DNA from: Solea solea
Lineage: Eukaryota; Chordata; Actinopteri; Pleuronectiformes; Soleidae
Assembly: GCF_958295425.1 (NCBI RefSeq)
Contig: NC_081139.1
Location: forward strand, 23,294,888 to 23,358,887
Length of the DNA stretch: 64,000 nucleotides
Reading direction: 5' to 3'
The notes beneath the pieces were generated by a model. It had not been told where the DNA came from and made no database searches. It was given only the letters and a program-made list of their open reading frames with translations. This document shows, in pieces, positions 1-12,629 of the stretch. The position numbers and the translations under genes were made by a program. Position 1 is the first letter of the stretch. Every line of letters starts with the position of its first letter.

Positions 1-238
1 GTTTCTAGACTGATCTCTCAGCAGTTTCCTAAATTAAACTGCAAAACTGACAAAAGTACTGAAACAAAGTATTTCAATGCAAAAAATAGTTTAAAACATT
101 ACCATAAGATATCTTCTGTGATAAACTATATCTTCAGCAAGTGTTAAAACCTTGATAGTAAATGTTCCCTCATAAGAAAATCATCTATAAACATGGCATT
201 CTTCAAGGTGGAAACTTAGCGCTTTGTTCATGTGGTAC

Positions 239-582
239 GTGCGTGTTGACCCACCCTCTGTGAGTATTGTGGTCATGTAGACGCCCCTGAGCGACTTAAT
301 GGCGGTGAAGTCCGTGTCACTTCCCGTGGTTGTGTAGACATTTCGCTCCAAAGACTTTGAGAACACAGTCCCTCTGTCGTCCGACACATAGATGGTTCCA
401 AAACCAGAGTCTGGGCCACAAAGTACAAAACACACACACATTAAGTTGGTATTTTACATATCCTCACAGAGTTCTGTTGCTTTTGTGGCTTTGTTACTGT
501 CATTAATCAATACAAAATAGGTGTGCACAATTTAAGTTTGCCAATATCTGATATATTGGAGCGCTTGGGCCAATAACCGATA

Positions 583-621
<39 letters not shown>

Positions 622-3600
622 GTTTTTCCATGTGCCCAATTGCAGAGGATATTTCTTGTCTTCTGTAGTGAAATTGACATAATATTTTGCCTACTCCTGT
701 CACAGCAGATGCAGATATACGTTTTCTTCATTGAGCAAAATAAATAAACGTTTCAAAAATAAAAGTTGTATAAGGGCGCCAGGATAGAAGTGAAGGAGGT
801 AGCAGCCTATTTAGCCAATATTCCATCTTAAAGCCGATATCTGCTGATACTGATGCTGTGCCGATAATATTGTGCATCCAAAAACAAGCTCAGCATCACC
901 GTTAAATACCAACACAGTCATCATTCTCCACGTCAATCTTAAATCTGAGGATCACTGCTTGTTCTGACCTCCAGGGTCGTCCACATGAATGAAGATCATG
1001 TCCTGATTGGCTTCTAGGACGGAGTAAAACTGCTCATGGTTGATCATGGGAATCTGAGCCATGTTCCACACCTCCCCTCCGTCCACTGACACGTGGATCA
1101 TACGCTCTGTGCCCTGAAGAACAAATGAAACAAAAACAGTTTAGAGGATGTTGTAAAAACTGCTCTTTTATAAGTTGGATGTAAAAATTAAACATTCTTT
1201 TCCATTCAATTCCATATTGAGGTTTAAGGGACAAATTAGTTAACAAGTCAGTAAATTTGAAGATGTGGTTCATTAGCTCTCAACTAATGCAGAAATGTCA
1301 GATAGGGCTATATATGAATGCCAACTACAAATAGAGCCATCAACAACTTCTTCTCATTTGGATAAACAAACATTCAAATATCCAGTGTGCAGTCTGTGTA
1401 TAACTGCTTTGAAATAAAATGTGTTTACCTTAGAATAATGCTATGTTCCATTTACATCAGAATTTGGAAGAGGGAGTGACGTCGGAAATGCAAACGTATC
1501 ACAGGCCAGCCATTGTTAGCAACCACAGACAACACTCTACATGTGCTATATCCACATTATCTAAAGTTGACAGTTTTCCCACTCACCATTGACAGCTCCT
1601 CCGTTCCCCCCTCCCCTCAGTTTAAGAGTCTGGATGTCATCCTCCATAGCACACTATCATTCCAATCCCACATCAATAACCCGGTCTGCATATTTCCATC
1701 TTTGCAATATTAATCGACTCTGCCACTCCCTTACCCCCCATACAACTTCAATCCTCGCTCACGGCCTCGTCACCTCCCACATTGACGACTGTAAGTCTCT
1801 CCTCGCTGGCCTCCTTCATAAATCCCTCCATAAACTTCAACTGGTCCAGAATTCAGCTGCCCCGCATCATCACCAGAACCCCCTCATTCCACCACATAAC
1901 CCCCGTCCTACAAAGACTCCCCTGTCTCCCGGTCAATCTCAGAATTCAATTTAAAATCCTCCTATCATCCACAACCTCGCCACTCCGTATCTCTCCGACC
2001 TTCTCCACATCGCCACCTCCTTCCGCTCCCTCAGGAAGCAGAACGGCTGAAAGCTCTGCTCCCTGAGGGAGCGGAAGGAGGCCTTAGTATTCTTTATGGA
2101 ATACTAAGGCCACCGTAGCTCACAGATGTGTTTAAAGAGAGGCCCTATACACATTTGTTCACATTCTTCTCTCTGAAAATACTAGAGGTGAAGAAGCAGC
2201 CATACCTTGCCAGACATGATGGAAGCAATAATAAATTTCCCTCCAAGTACAAAGGAGTAAACTCTTGTTGCAATGGTCTGGAATGTTTGGCCATAGTCTG
2301 TCGTCTTCCTCAACTCTAGCATTCCTTTATCGTCTGATGGAAAGAAAGTAGGTGTGTTAACAGAAGTTTCAACACACTTGCATGAACACTGTGGGTGAAC
2401 AGTGTGTCCTCACTTACTGCATGATCCGTTATAGTTTGCTGTGAAGTAGATGCTGTTGTTCAAATCCCTGTATGTGAGAGAAAGACAAGGTGAAGGAGGA
2501 AAATGGAGGGTAACATGAAACTAAACTAAACTTAAAAAAATTTTTTTACAGCTGAAATTTGTCTGGGTTCAAAGGTACGTTTGGAATTTGTAGCGATCAC
2601 ATATTAGAGTTGTGGTTTCTTCTAAGTGCTGGACTAGCGAGGCTCACATCGACCCCCAGGCTGTGCTCCAAGCCCTCTCTGGCTTTGTTCGCTGCCAAAT
2701 AGGGCGAAAGGTTTTCACACTGCAAGGATTCTGCTGGTTCCTGGACTGTGGGCTGAATAAGAATGCAACTGCTGACTCATGATCCACTTTGACAGCAGCA
2801 GCCTCAGCTCCCTTGCTCTGAAGTCAACTCAACTGTGCATTAAAGGATGGCTGTGGTCATGCAGCGCTATCGCGACGTTCCCACAGTGCAGCGCTAACGA
2901 CCGCAGGCTGACACTCACTACAACCTCATGTGAACTCTGGGCACTCAAATAAAACCAGACTCAGGAGATCGATGGCAACTGTAATGAGAAAGACATGTGG
3001 AAGAACAACAACAACAATGGATAAACAACAAGAGCACAGTTCATCTACAATATCCACCTTATTCCCATGGCCCATGATAGCTGAATTATGGGCGCTTTAT
3101 TCGTCACCAAAGATTCCGACCTTTTTATGGCCTTTAGGAAGGTTTTACAAATCGAATTCCCAGAATTTTGCAACCCTAATTCTGATTAGGACAAGACACA
3201 ATGAGGATTTGTGTTCAATTAAACTCAGTTAGTGTTAACATAACATTAAGAGTTAAATATAAATAGTGAAATTGACTCTTTTACTGTTATTTCAATATTG
3301 CCAGACTGATTTACATATCACAATAGAAAAATGTGATGTAACAGGGTCTGTATTTCCCAAATAATAATAAATGTAAAGAATAAGAAGTTTCAACCATAAT
3401 CATTTTTCCAGAAGCTTCTCCAGGAATAAGGTGGATAAAGACTCTCAGTGACCACAGAGCTGTCACATGTGCCCTGTTTGCTTATTCAGTGACTGCTTTT
3501 CTTTTTGTAACTATTGATTCAAATATAGACCACCACCACCACCACCACCACTATAAAGTTGTATATCTTCTACATCCTTAATATTCTTTCAAACCCAATT

Positions 3601-6600
3601 TCATCACACAACGAAGTATGCTGTATTTTCTATTTAACACAAAAAGTGACATTTCTCACCATCTGACCATACACACACTGTCATGGATCTTCCTCCAAGT
3701 GCCGCCAAAGTCCTCAGACAGCCACAGGTCCAACTACAGGGGAAAAGGATCGTCACGACATCCAGCAACTTTACTTTACTACAACTGACAAATGACACTA
3801 GAGGTTTTAGTTTACAGAGGATTAAGGCTGCTACCGTGATGCTGAGTGACAGCAGTATGTTAGAGTCTCTGGGGTTGAACTGCATCTGATAGAGGGGCTC
3901 GAACGGCATGTCGTTTGGGACAAAGGTGAGGCCAAAGTCCTGTGAGCGGAACAGTCGGAACCCCCCAATTTCTGACACTTCACCGACCAGGATCACCTGA
4001 AACCAGACACACAAAAAGATTCAGAGAGGAAGCTTGAGCACCTTCTCAACATCTTCTGATTTAGAGTGTTCACGTGGAACACCTCACCTTCCCAGAGTCG
4101 TCGGGACTACTGGCGATTCCAAACTCAGTGTGGATGAAGGTGTGGTTGATCAGGTGAGTAACATCTTTGAAGGTCTTCCCATAGTCTTCACTGACACGAG
4201 AGACAAAATTACAGTGAGGTACTTAGAACATAATTGAGGCAATTCATTACCTGCTCCATCGGTGTGCCATTGAAGCAGAACTCTGGAGCCAGTGTAAACA
4301 TCCATTGTCTACAACTTTACCCACACTGTCATAAAAACCTATAAATGCTTCACCCTCCCTTCCCTTTCGCTTTGCAGGCTTTTGTGTTTTGCAATTCTCT
4401 CCATTCAAAAAAAAGCCAGTCCAAGGTTTACTCGCTTCGTCCAACAATGTTTTTCTCTGCTTCTTTTTTGCCAGCTCGGCCACGATTAACGTCAAAAACA
4501 ATGCTATTGCTGGCTAGTGTGTGTGTGTAGTGCTGCAAATACATTTGTTTTTCTCGCAAGACCTCCTAATTCTGAGGAATCCGGGTCGGTGGCCCTGATC
4601 TTGCAAGGCTGGTTTAACGCTAAAAACAGTAGGGCAAGTGGAGACAGCTCCCAATCTCCCTGCAATCTCCCAGTCATTTAACCATCATAACCACTCTTAA
4701 GCTGTTAAAGCAATCCTAACCTTTCTGGCACGTCTCACAGCATTTAGTAAAATTTTGAACATGAACAACTCCGCCTCCCTCAATGTCCCACCCTCTCCCC
4801 CCTGCCTGTGACGTCTGACACTCCCTCCTCCCCCGATGCGCGCAGTGATAATGTTAGGTGCGCAAAAGTGGAAAGTCAATGGATTCTGATTCAGAGGCAG
4901 CGGTAGGTGAAGTTTTCGCTGTGGGAGCAGCTGGGGGTGGAAGTGGCGGCTCGCCTTGGTCAGTCATTGTCAAGTCTTCGCCGTTCCTTGCTATCTCTCA
5001 CAGAACACTCTGAGTGCGGCGCGCAACTCGCAAGCTGCGACGGCGACGCGGCGACAGATGACAGACAGTAAGCTCGGCAAATAATTTGATTTGGACAGAA
5101 TAAAATGATTGGTCAGACTTTTATCAGAAATATATGAGAATTAAATAACGATGAGTTTCAACACCTGGTGCGTTTCTTTTACATTTTAGTGTGCCATGCC
5201 CTTATTATGAGCAATTTAAGAAAAGTGTAAAAATGCCAGAAAGGTAAGGATTGCTTTAACCTCCGGTAAATATCCTGCATGCTATAGTTCCGCTTTAACA
5301 ATCGTGCATTCCTCACCTCCTGTAGAGATTAGACTGACCGAAGAGCATCATGAACAACGGCACCTGAAATGTCGTGAGCACCAGCAGCACCTGGGAGACG
5401 AGAGAGAGAGGAGGTGTTACACAATAACTGAAACCTGAGTTTTTTCATCTATTCACTATCATTCAGGATCATAATTATGAACAAGCTCACCCCTGATCCT
5501 TCTCCCACCCAGGCCAGCCACAGTGGACTCACAGTACTTAGTGTAAAGGTGAACTGAAATGGGAGAAAAAGACAGAAATAAAAACAGTTGTTTTTTTTTG
5601 TTGTTAAATGATGCCCACACATGATACCTGACACATCAGGCGCCACTCGTGACTTCTGTACCTAATAAAGTAGTCAATGAGTGTAAATTAGTCAGCAAAG
5701 AGTAAAATAACATAAAAAAAAAAATCAAGGGATAAATGTCTGACCTATTTAAATGTAGTCTCACAAACCAGACATGACCTCATAATGCATCACAAGCTGA
5801 TTTTTTTAAGGGTTTTCATTTGCTCTGCAGAGGCCTCTCATGCAGAATAACAACTTGTGACAATGTAGCATTCAAGGTGGATCAGTGCATTAAGCTTTTG
5901 ATAGTGTAAATCAGCAGTTGGCAAGTATGGCATTTTCTACATAGTTGAACACTGGGACAAAATATATCTTCATTAGTCATTTTTTTTTTTTACTGACCGT
6001 TTTTCTTCTAATCTAAACTATTCAATATTGAACAATAATGGCAAATTAAAGAGATGTTTAAGACATTTTAAATTTAAAGATTACTGTTAAAACATATTTT
6101 TTCAGAATAAAAAGGCCCAGAATTCTGCATGACTTTCATTTTTGTGAAGATCAGCAAATTGGATTCATCTATCGGGTCGAACATGAATGCTGGTGGATCC
6201 AGTTGCTGACCACTGTTGTACTGGCTCAACCTGTAGCCTGGCTGAGGATTATTTGGTCAAATGTAAGAGCATCAGCTGAAGAACAAGAGCATTTCTGTGC
6301 ATTTCTGCCGTTCCCCATGCAGCATGAAGGGCAGCCAAGAGGGGAGAAAGAATTTTCTCTACTGTCCAGAGTAACTCAGCCATTTAAATGCACTCTGCAT
6401 GTGTGACCTACATTCCTTATTAACTGACAAAGCTGAGGGCAGAGAACCATCACTGATGTCTCAAACACAACCATGAAACCCAGGATTTGTCATATTTAAT
6501 ACAATTTTATTCAAAAAAAAACAACAACCTTGTTTACACACAGCAAACAACATTCCAGTATATTAACTTAAGAGTGACATTCAAATGTTGGGTCATTTTT

Positions 6601-9600
6601 GCAGCTTATTTTACATTGTTTGGAGACGAGAGAGAATTTTCCTCCCTTTCTTTTTTTGCTGGAGGGGTTGGGATATTTACAAGGTGAGCCCTGTCCTGGA
6701 GAGTTTGCACACTGCACTGTAAAGCCTCTATAAAGAGCGGGCTAGGCCTGCCTGCTGGAAATTAGCTAACGCTGCCTGGTCCAAAAGTGTAAACACCAAT
6801 TTCCACCCCTTGTGACATCGATCTAATGTTTGTTTCATATTTTGATTCCCTGACGCTGTTTGACAGCATCTCCTTCCTTCCTTTGTTTATCACAACTGAT
6901 GAAGAGATTTAAAAAAGTGTCCTCTCTTACATCATTAAATCAGTGGCACAAATCTGATCAGGGTACTATTTTTATTATTGCCCATTATGCTCCTCAATGG
7001 TCACACTAGGGATGCACAATATTATCAGCAAATATCAATAAAAAATATCAATCAATTTCCAGGTTTGACAAACATAGATCAACATTTTTTAACGTTTTCT
7101 GACATTTTATGGCCCAAACGATTAATCGATTAAGGAAAAGAATCCTTATTTGCAGATTTATACTTAATAAATATATAAATAAAAACATATTAATGGTGCA
7201 AAAGAAATCTAGTTATTTCAAAAACAGAGAAACAAATTAAGTAAAAGTAAATAATAAAGTGGACAACTGCAATTACAAGACCAAACAAGCTTATATACAT
7301 GCAATTTAATGTTTGAATGTAATACATTTAATAATGCAATAATGTCTTATATTACTATTATAAAAAACTGCAAGCAAATATATTTAGTATTATAGTCTAG
7401 TCTAGTCTATAGTCTATATTCTGTCACCTAGCTGTGCCAGATGTTTTCATTGTAACGTTATAATTAAGCAGTGGGCAGTGTGCAGTTTGACACCTCTGCC
7501 CCAGACCTTCAACATAAAATTGCCCTTAAACTGGAAATATGCATGTAAAAAAATAAGAATAGAGGGGTTCAACAAAAAAAGTAAGACCATAACATGTTCT
7601 TTTTCCGTTTTTTTCAGTGTAGGTAGAGCCTCTAAAAAAATCAGTGACGTCAGACATGAAGGTCACTGCAACTCAGGCTTTTGTGAAATGCTGCTTTTGC
7701 CAGTTGCTTGTGCACCTGTGTATAATTTAACCAGCATGGTTTTATCCCACATCTGTTCCCCCGAAACACTGACCGCAGAAATGCTGAGTTTACTGGCTAC
7801 AACTCAGCAGCAGTAAAACCCAGTAAGCAATCGATCAACAAATGCACGATAGAGCCGCTCGGCTGACAGAGGCAAAGTGAAAACTGCTGAGGGGAGCTTA
7901 TAGGTGAAGTTCCTTTATGAGGTACACCTGTTGAATTGCTTGTAGGGATGTCTTGCAGATGTGGGATAGTTACCTCTTACCGCTAACCCGAAGCTGCTGC
8001 CAACTAATAGTAACCACAGCAACTGCTGATTTGGGCGACACATCGACCGTACTCAATCGCCATCGTCTCTGAAATAACAGGTGTGAAAAAAGTGTGCAGT
8101 CCCTGTGAGTCTTTGTCGACAAGAAAACCACGGTGTGTAAACTATGTTGTGCATGTGTAGCAGACCACAGGACATCTCCGCATAAGGACATGACCTGTTG
8201 CTCATGGCTTTTTGGCTCAGCTACCTTTTCGTGACACTGATACGACAGAGCAAATACAATACTGTGGATGAGATTCCTCGGCCAATCTCACGCTTCAAAC
8301 GACCTCAAACTGGATCACAAGTTACTTTCAATGGTTAACGTCTGCTCTGAAGAGGTCTCTGGAATATGTTTTAGCTGTACAACTTGTTACACTGTGGGTG
8401 CATCAGTGCATTCAACTTTCAATTGTGCACAACAAAGCTGTACAAGTGTGTACTACACAAGCAGCTGTACATAAACAGGCTCGCATACATTATTGCAGAC
8501 TCAATAATAACATAGTAACAGTAGGTGGTAGCACAGTGAAGGCCTTTTCTCGGAGCTCCATCACAAACAATGAGCTCCTTATTCTCCTGTCCTCGGGGGT
8601 TTTAACCTTTCTGCTACGGCCGTGTTTACACACATAAAACTTCAGAAGGAGACGTGAAACACCAAGGCTCTGATCCAACACTTGAAAACCACGCAGACCA
8701 ATCATTCTGGGGGCAAGGACTTCCCTGCGTTGCACTTTGACTATTATGGTTTGGGAAAACCAGAACAGAGGAGAAGTGGAAGCCTTCAGCAACCCATGTG
8801 AAGAATATTCTACTAATTCAAGTATTTAAGCCAAAAGCATGTGTCACTCAATCATCTAGTTGATGTACAGAAAAAATTGCCATCAACAATTTGGATTTTG
8901 AGTTTTGTGAGGACACCACTTTGGTCCAGAGTGAAATACCTTAACACATACACTCACAGGCCCCTTCATGAATAACAGAGGACACCAAATAAAATAGCAG
9001 AAGCAGCACCCTCTGCTGCTAAAGCTCATCTGTTATTTTAGCAACTGTGGCCCATCTATCATCTCAAACCATTGCGGTCCGACCTCTGCCGCACACATTT
9101 TGTGTTTTTTGGACCATTCTATGAAAACTGTAGAGATAATTATGTGTGAAAATCCCATTAGATTAGCAGTTTCTGAAATCCTCCAGCTTGTCTGCTACCA
9201 ATAGGGGTGCTATCACAGTGGCAATATTCGTATCTGCCTCTAATGTACAAGTGCCCCTCTATTTTCACTGAGTTGCTGGTCTCAATGGCCGCCTTTCCCT
9301 GTACATCAACAAACCTTCACTTTCCCCAGCTCTCTCACTCACTGTGTGGAACATCAACCAGGCTGCTTTGCTTGGTGCAGCAACAGCTGGCTGCAACCCA
9401 GGTCCACTGCACCCCCTCCTACTCAAAAAAATGTTTTTTTCCTCTGTGTTTTCTGGCAACAGGGGATAGAGGATGGGATAGGGGAAAAAATAAGAAACAG
9501 CAGGTTAGTTTGTGTACACATGAACCTCAAACTAAAACACAAGAAGGAGAAAAACAAGGCAAAGCCTGGCTGTTTGACAAAAAGCTTCCCGTATAATGTT

Positions 9601-12600
9601 TATATGAAGCCTAAAATAACGCTAAAAGGTGGAGCTGGTTCTTCATGGATCATGAAGCACAACCTTGTCTGATTGCTTGATAGCATTTAACTTAGATCTA
9701 AGACCACACAGAGGGTGAGATACAGTTTAGAAGGCCTCAAAAAAGGCGATGGAAACGGTGTTTGTGAGGGAGAAAATAAGAGGTGCCTGCTCTCTCTATG
9801 AGCATGCATGCCAAATCGTTTTCATGCCAAGAAGCTTCCAGGTGTCTGAGCTGCAGAAATAATCTATGTATTGAACGTGGATAGCTTTCGCCGCCCCTAT
9901 CCTGCTGTAAACTCCCTCTTCTTCGGCCAGGTAACTTCCACCCAAGTTTCCCTCATTCATTTGAACAGCACCGCCATAAGGAGACCTCAAGTAGAACAAT
10001 GATAGACCGCCAAATCGATAGCTTGATCCACCCCTAGTTAATATAGCAAAGAATTGATGGATTTTTAAATCCAATGGAGTAAAATCAACATCACAAATGG
10101 CATCTGCCATTAAATACAAACACCACTAACACTAACTTTTATGTAACAACTGTACAATGTCACACTCCATGAATAGTTGTGTGGTCTCTGGAAGCTCAAA
10201 CCAATATACAAAAAAAGATAAATCCCTATGTAAATTGCTGGCTAGCACAAACATTATCACCTCCAAATGACTAGCACTCAAGCATTAGTGCCTTAGCGAT
10301 AGCATGTTAGCATTAGCAGGCTAGCATCTAGTTCTCTATAGTCTATCTATCTTTGAAATTTGTGGGTTAATGCACATTTTAGTACCACCAACATAGTGTA
10401 TAAAGTATAATATGGCTTTCCAAGAATATTGGAATGTTCTAGATTGAGAATGTTTTGTGTTTTACAGTTAGGAGGAGCCCATCCTGTCTCAGCTTTTAGG
10501 ATAAGATGAGACTTTGAGAGTCTCCACTCGTTCTGGCATGACTTATGTTGTGGATACTGTTATCTTTCCCCCCATAGTATAAACTCAAAGTCTGTTATTG
10601 CACTCAGGGAGCTCTGGTCAGGCTGTCTACATGTGAGCTGCACACAGACTTAGCAACGGGATGAAGTTTTATCATAAAATAAATTAATTTAACTACAGAA
10701 TAGCTTGTCACACGGTGGTGTAGTGGTTAGCACTCTCGCCTTGCAGCGAGAAGACCCGGGTTCGAGCCCCGGTTGGAACAAGGGCCTTTCTGCATGGAGT
10801 TTGCATGTTCTCCCCGTGTGTGCGTGGGTTCTCTCCGGGTACTCCGGCTTCCTCCCACAGTCCAAAAACATGCAATGTGGGGATAGGTAAATTGGACACT
10901 CCAAATTGACCATAGGAGTGAGTGTGAGAGTGAATGGTTGTTTGTCTCTATCTGTGTGTGGCCCTGCGATGGACTGGCGAACTGTCCAGGGTGTACCCCG
11001 CCTATCGCCCGATGTAGCTGAGATTGGCACAGCACCCCCCGCGACCCTCTGGCAGAGGATAAAGCGGTAGATGATGACTGACTGACTGACAGAATAGCTT
11101 CAGAAAGTCTATTGGGACTGTTGTATACATATTACTTGGAGTATATGCTACCAAAAACAACAGCTCTGTTTCAGGACTACAATTAGGGCTGCAAGGGTTC
11201 TGATAGAAAATGACAGATTTTGATGAGTTTCTTTGCTCCATGTAAGAAAGAAATAATTCAAACTGAATAATTTTTGGTTTGTGGACAAAACAAGACATTA
11301 TTTTCCAGGTTTGAGAAACACTGATCAACATTTTTTTATTTTATGGACCAAACCATTACTCGAGAATTTTTTATAATGGTCATACATACATACAACGAAT
11401 GAGACTTGGACTGATCACCTTAGTTCTGATAGAAATGTTTTGCTAAAATTTGATTCCATTTTTCTATGTTTTGCTTTGTGATTGATCCATTTTAAGTTGA
11501 TTGATTTGGCAGCTTTAATCATTTCAAACATAGTGTTGTCTGATTTTGGATTTTCAGCCTCTTTTAAATCATATACGACAGTCAATTAAAACACAGACAT
11601 TTGTGTGCTGTTGTTCAGACAAAATTAGCAAATTGAAGACATTACATAGGGCTTGGACAGTTTGTACATGGCATACATTTGTCATGAAATTACATGAATA
11701 AGATAGTCACAACTTAGAAGGAGCTTTTTGAGGGTTAAGATTGGTTTTAGACGTATGGTTATGATTTGGTTTAGGGTCATCATCATCATCCTCTTCCTTC
11801 AGGTGCTGGTATAGTAAAATTAGATTGAGGTGGAGTGAGAGATAAAGTGACTCTTATTACTTTTTATTAAATATTTATTTGTTCATTTTTAATTTTCTAC
11901 ACACTCGGTCAACATTCCTCAGCTCCACTCTGAGCACATACCCTGGTACATACAGTAGGACAGTATTTCTGATTTTCCTCCAAGTACCACAAGCTCCTGT
12001 ACTACTGGTGGTACACGTACCACCGTTTGAGAATCATGGGGGTAAGGCATTAACTGGTTATGGTTAAGGTTGGGCATAATGCTTTGTTCGTCTGTGTTGA
12101 AGAAATATACTTATTGTACTACAACTCATTTATAATTAATTATCAAAACAGTTCCCAAGATCAATTAATCCATCCCAGACTGACAGGCTGCTGTCAAACT
12201 GTAACTAAGCATTTGATTGTCAGGGGCTGACTGTGTATGTGAAAGTATTTCAGTGTGGACAGTGAGAGTAGCTGCATGTGCTGAGTAACCACAGACAAAT
12301 TGATGGGGTTAAGCAAACAGGAGAAACATGGTCAAAACTGCTTGACCTCTTGATTAATTAAGAAACGGACAGAATGAGTCACTTACAGTGTGGGTGTTGT
12401 TCCGCAGGTTTGACTCTGCTCCAGGCAGAGCTGCTCTACATGTCTGTTCATTCAGTCCTGCGCTGCGTTCAAACCGCTCGGACTTCTCTGAACTATGTGG
12501 CTCCACATCCCTGCCAAAATCCCTCTGCAGCCTCCTCAGCTCTGACAAGCTCCCCGCCTCTGGAAGACCACTACCCGGCGCAGCAGACGACAACAAGCCG

Positions 12601-12629
12601 AGCGCGAACATGCATGACACGGAGATCAT
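239..12629 (-). CDS. sort1: Sortilin (VPS10-domain sorting receptor), N-terminal part, coding exons 1-10
   Basis: Sortilin is a type I membrane receptor that sorts cargo between Golgi, endosomes and cell surface. Coding exons on the minus strand: 12629-12387, 5553-5491, 5390-5317, 4190-4088, 3996-3835, 3733-3660, 2467-2418, 2333-2206, 1113-969 and 410-239. All have AG/GT borders and consistent phase, giving 404 codons plus two bases. Exon 1 carries a hydrophobic signal peptide (about residues 1-20) and a furin-type RFER site at residues 52-55, followed by SAG, like the human RWRR-SAP propeptide site. The rest is the ten-bladed VPS10 propeller, with Asp-box motifs [40 protein letters not shown] and SDDRGTVF. 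The ATG at 12629 has A at -3; an in-frame upstream ATG has C there, so 12629 is preferred. The C-terminal propeller, 10CC modules, membrane segment and tail lie beyond the left edge. Whether this is the a or b fish paralogue cannot be told. Confidence 0.95.
515..893. repeat. Inverted-terminus interspersed repeat with (TA)n, in sort1 intron
   Basis: The left end reads TGTGCACAATTT and the right end, reverse-complemented, GGATGCACAATATTATCGGC. The interior shares the segment TTTTTCCATGTGCCCAA and following text with the copy at 16095-16338 in psma5. A TA microsatellite at 586-616 has expanded inside it. No coding capacity and no convincing target duplication were found, so its class is unassigned; a small non-autonomous DNA element is likely. 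Confidence 0.6.
1595..2050 (+). mobile_element. L2/CR1-type LINE reverse transcriptase fragment
   Basis: Plus-strand frames give a broken reverse transcriptase C-terminal region typical of fish L2-like LINEs: [17 protein letters not shown], then [38 protein letters not shown] and [13 protein letters not shown], then further frames. Frameshifts and substitutions show it is dead. It lies in the sort1 intron between coding exons 9 and 8, antisense to the gene, and ends at the hairpin pair at 2016-2111. Confidence 0.8.
2016..2111. repeat. Two adjacent near-perfect hairpins at the LINE fragment end
   Basis: Hairpin 1: arms 2016-2042 and 2055-2081 (27 bp, one mismatch, 12-nt loop). Hairpin 2: arms 2080-2092 and 2099-2111 (13 bp, exact, 6-nt loop). 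The first arm of hairpin 1 is LINE-derived sequence; its second arm is the reverse complement of the same text, as if copied by fold-back synthesis. Confidence 0.9.
4272..5298 (+). mobile_element. TTAA-family inverted-repeat element (family A), copy 1, interrupted
   Basis: It shares internal text with copies at 24427-24856 and 36620-36782 (for example the block around GGGTCGGTGGCCCTGATCTTG). Its right end reads, reverse-complemented, TTAAAGCGGAACT. The same 13 bp occurs at the end of the copy at 27605-28117, defining the family terminus. A second element (4709-5255) is inserted in it. The left boundary is degraded and approximate. It lies in sort1 intron 3, next to exon 3. Confidence 0.65.
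4709..5255. mobile_element. Nested MITE with 22-bp terminal inverted repeats and TTAA duplication (family B)
   Basis: The left terminus 4709-4730 starts AGCAATCCTAACCTTTCTGG. The right terminus 5234-5255 is its reverse complement with one mismatch. Exact TTAA flanks lie at 4705-4708 and 5256-5259. The 547-bp interior has no transposase reading frame. TTAA targeting with near-perfect termini is the hallmark of piggyBac-type non-autonomous elements. The surrounding family A sequence resumes on both sides, showing a clean insertion. Confidence 0.8.
7007..7330. repeat. Degraded dispersed AT-rich repeat, sort1 intron 1
   Basis: It begins GGGATGCACAATATTATC, resembling the terminus of the repeat at 515-893. 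It then has CCAGGTTTGACAAACATAG and ATGGCCCAAACGATTAATCG, closely repeated at about 11308-11366 in the same intron. No reading frame was found; it is an old dispersed repeat. Confidence 0.45.
8940..9215 (-). mobile_element. Tc1-family transposon remnant, sort1 intron 1
   Basis: The minus strand reads ATTTCAGAAACTGCTAATCT, then TGGGATTTTCACACATAATT, leading to AGAATGGTCC. This is the region encoding the helix-turn-helix part of fish Tc1 transposases, shared with 51495-51560 on the plus strand. Stop codons and deletions show it is inactive. Family recognition is from memory, without a database. Confidence 0.6.
10695..11100 (+). mobile_element. tRNA-derived SINE with exact 12-bp target duplication, sort1 intron 1
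   Basis: The head 10711-10780 contains Pol III A and B boxes (TAGTGGTTAGC and GGTTCGAGCCC). The body includes GGAGTTTGCATGTTCTCCCC and CCTCCCACAGTCCAAAAACA, common in percomorph SINEs. The tail is GATGATGACTGACTGACTGA. The target duplication ACAGAATAGCTT is exact at 10695-10706 and 11089-11100, so the SINE proper is 10707-11088. Good conservation suggests a fairly recent insertion. Confidence 0.9.

Noticed and set aside
9207..9596. A 129-codon plus-strand frame in sort1 intron 1
   Set aside because: No homology recognised, mixed composition, and adjacent to a degraded Tc1 copy; no splice-consistent partner.
10711..10780. A tRNA-like sequence at the SINE head
   Set aside because: The boxes are present but the cloverleaf is incomplete and it continues into a SINE body with target duplications, so it is not a tRNA gene.
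10705..11035. Several overlapping frames on both strands near 10.7-11.0 kb
   Set aside because: All lie inside the tRNA-derived SINE and repeat in its other copies; they are translations of SINE sequence.
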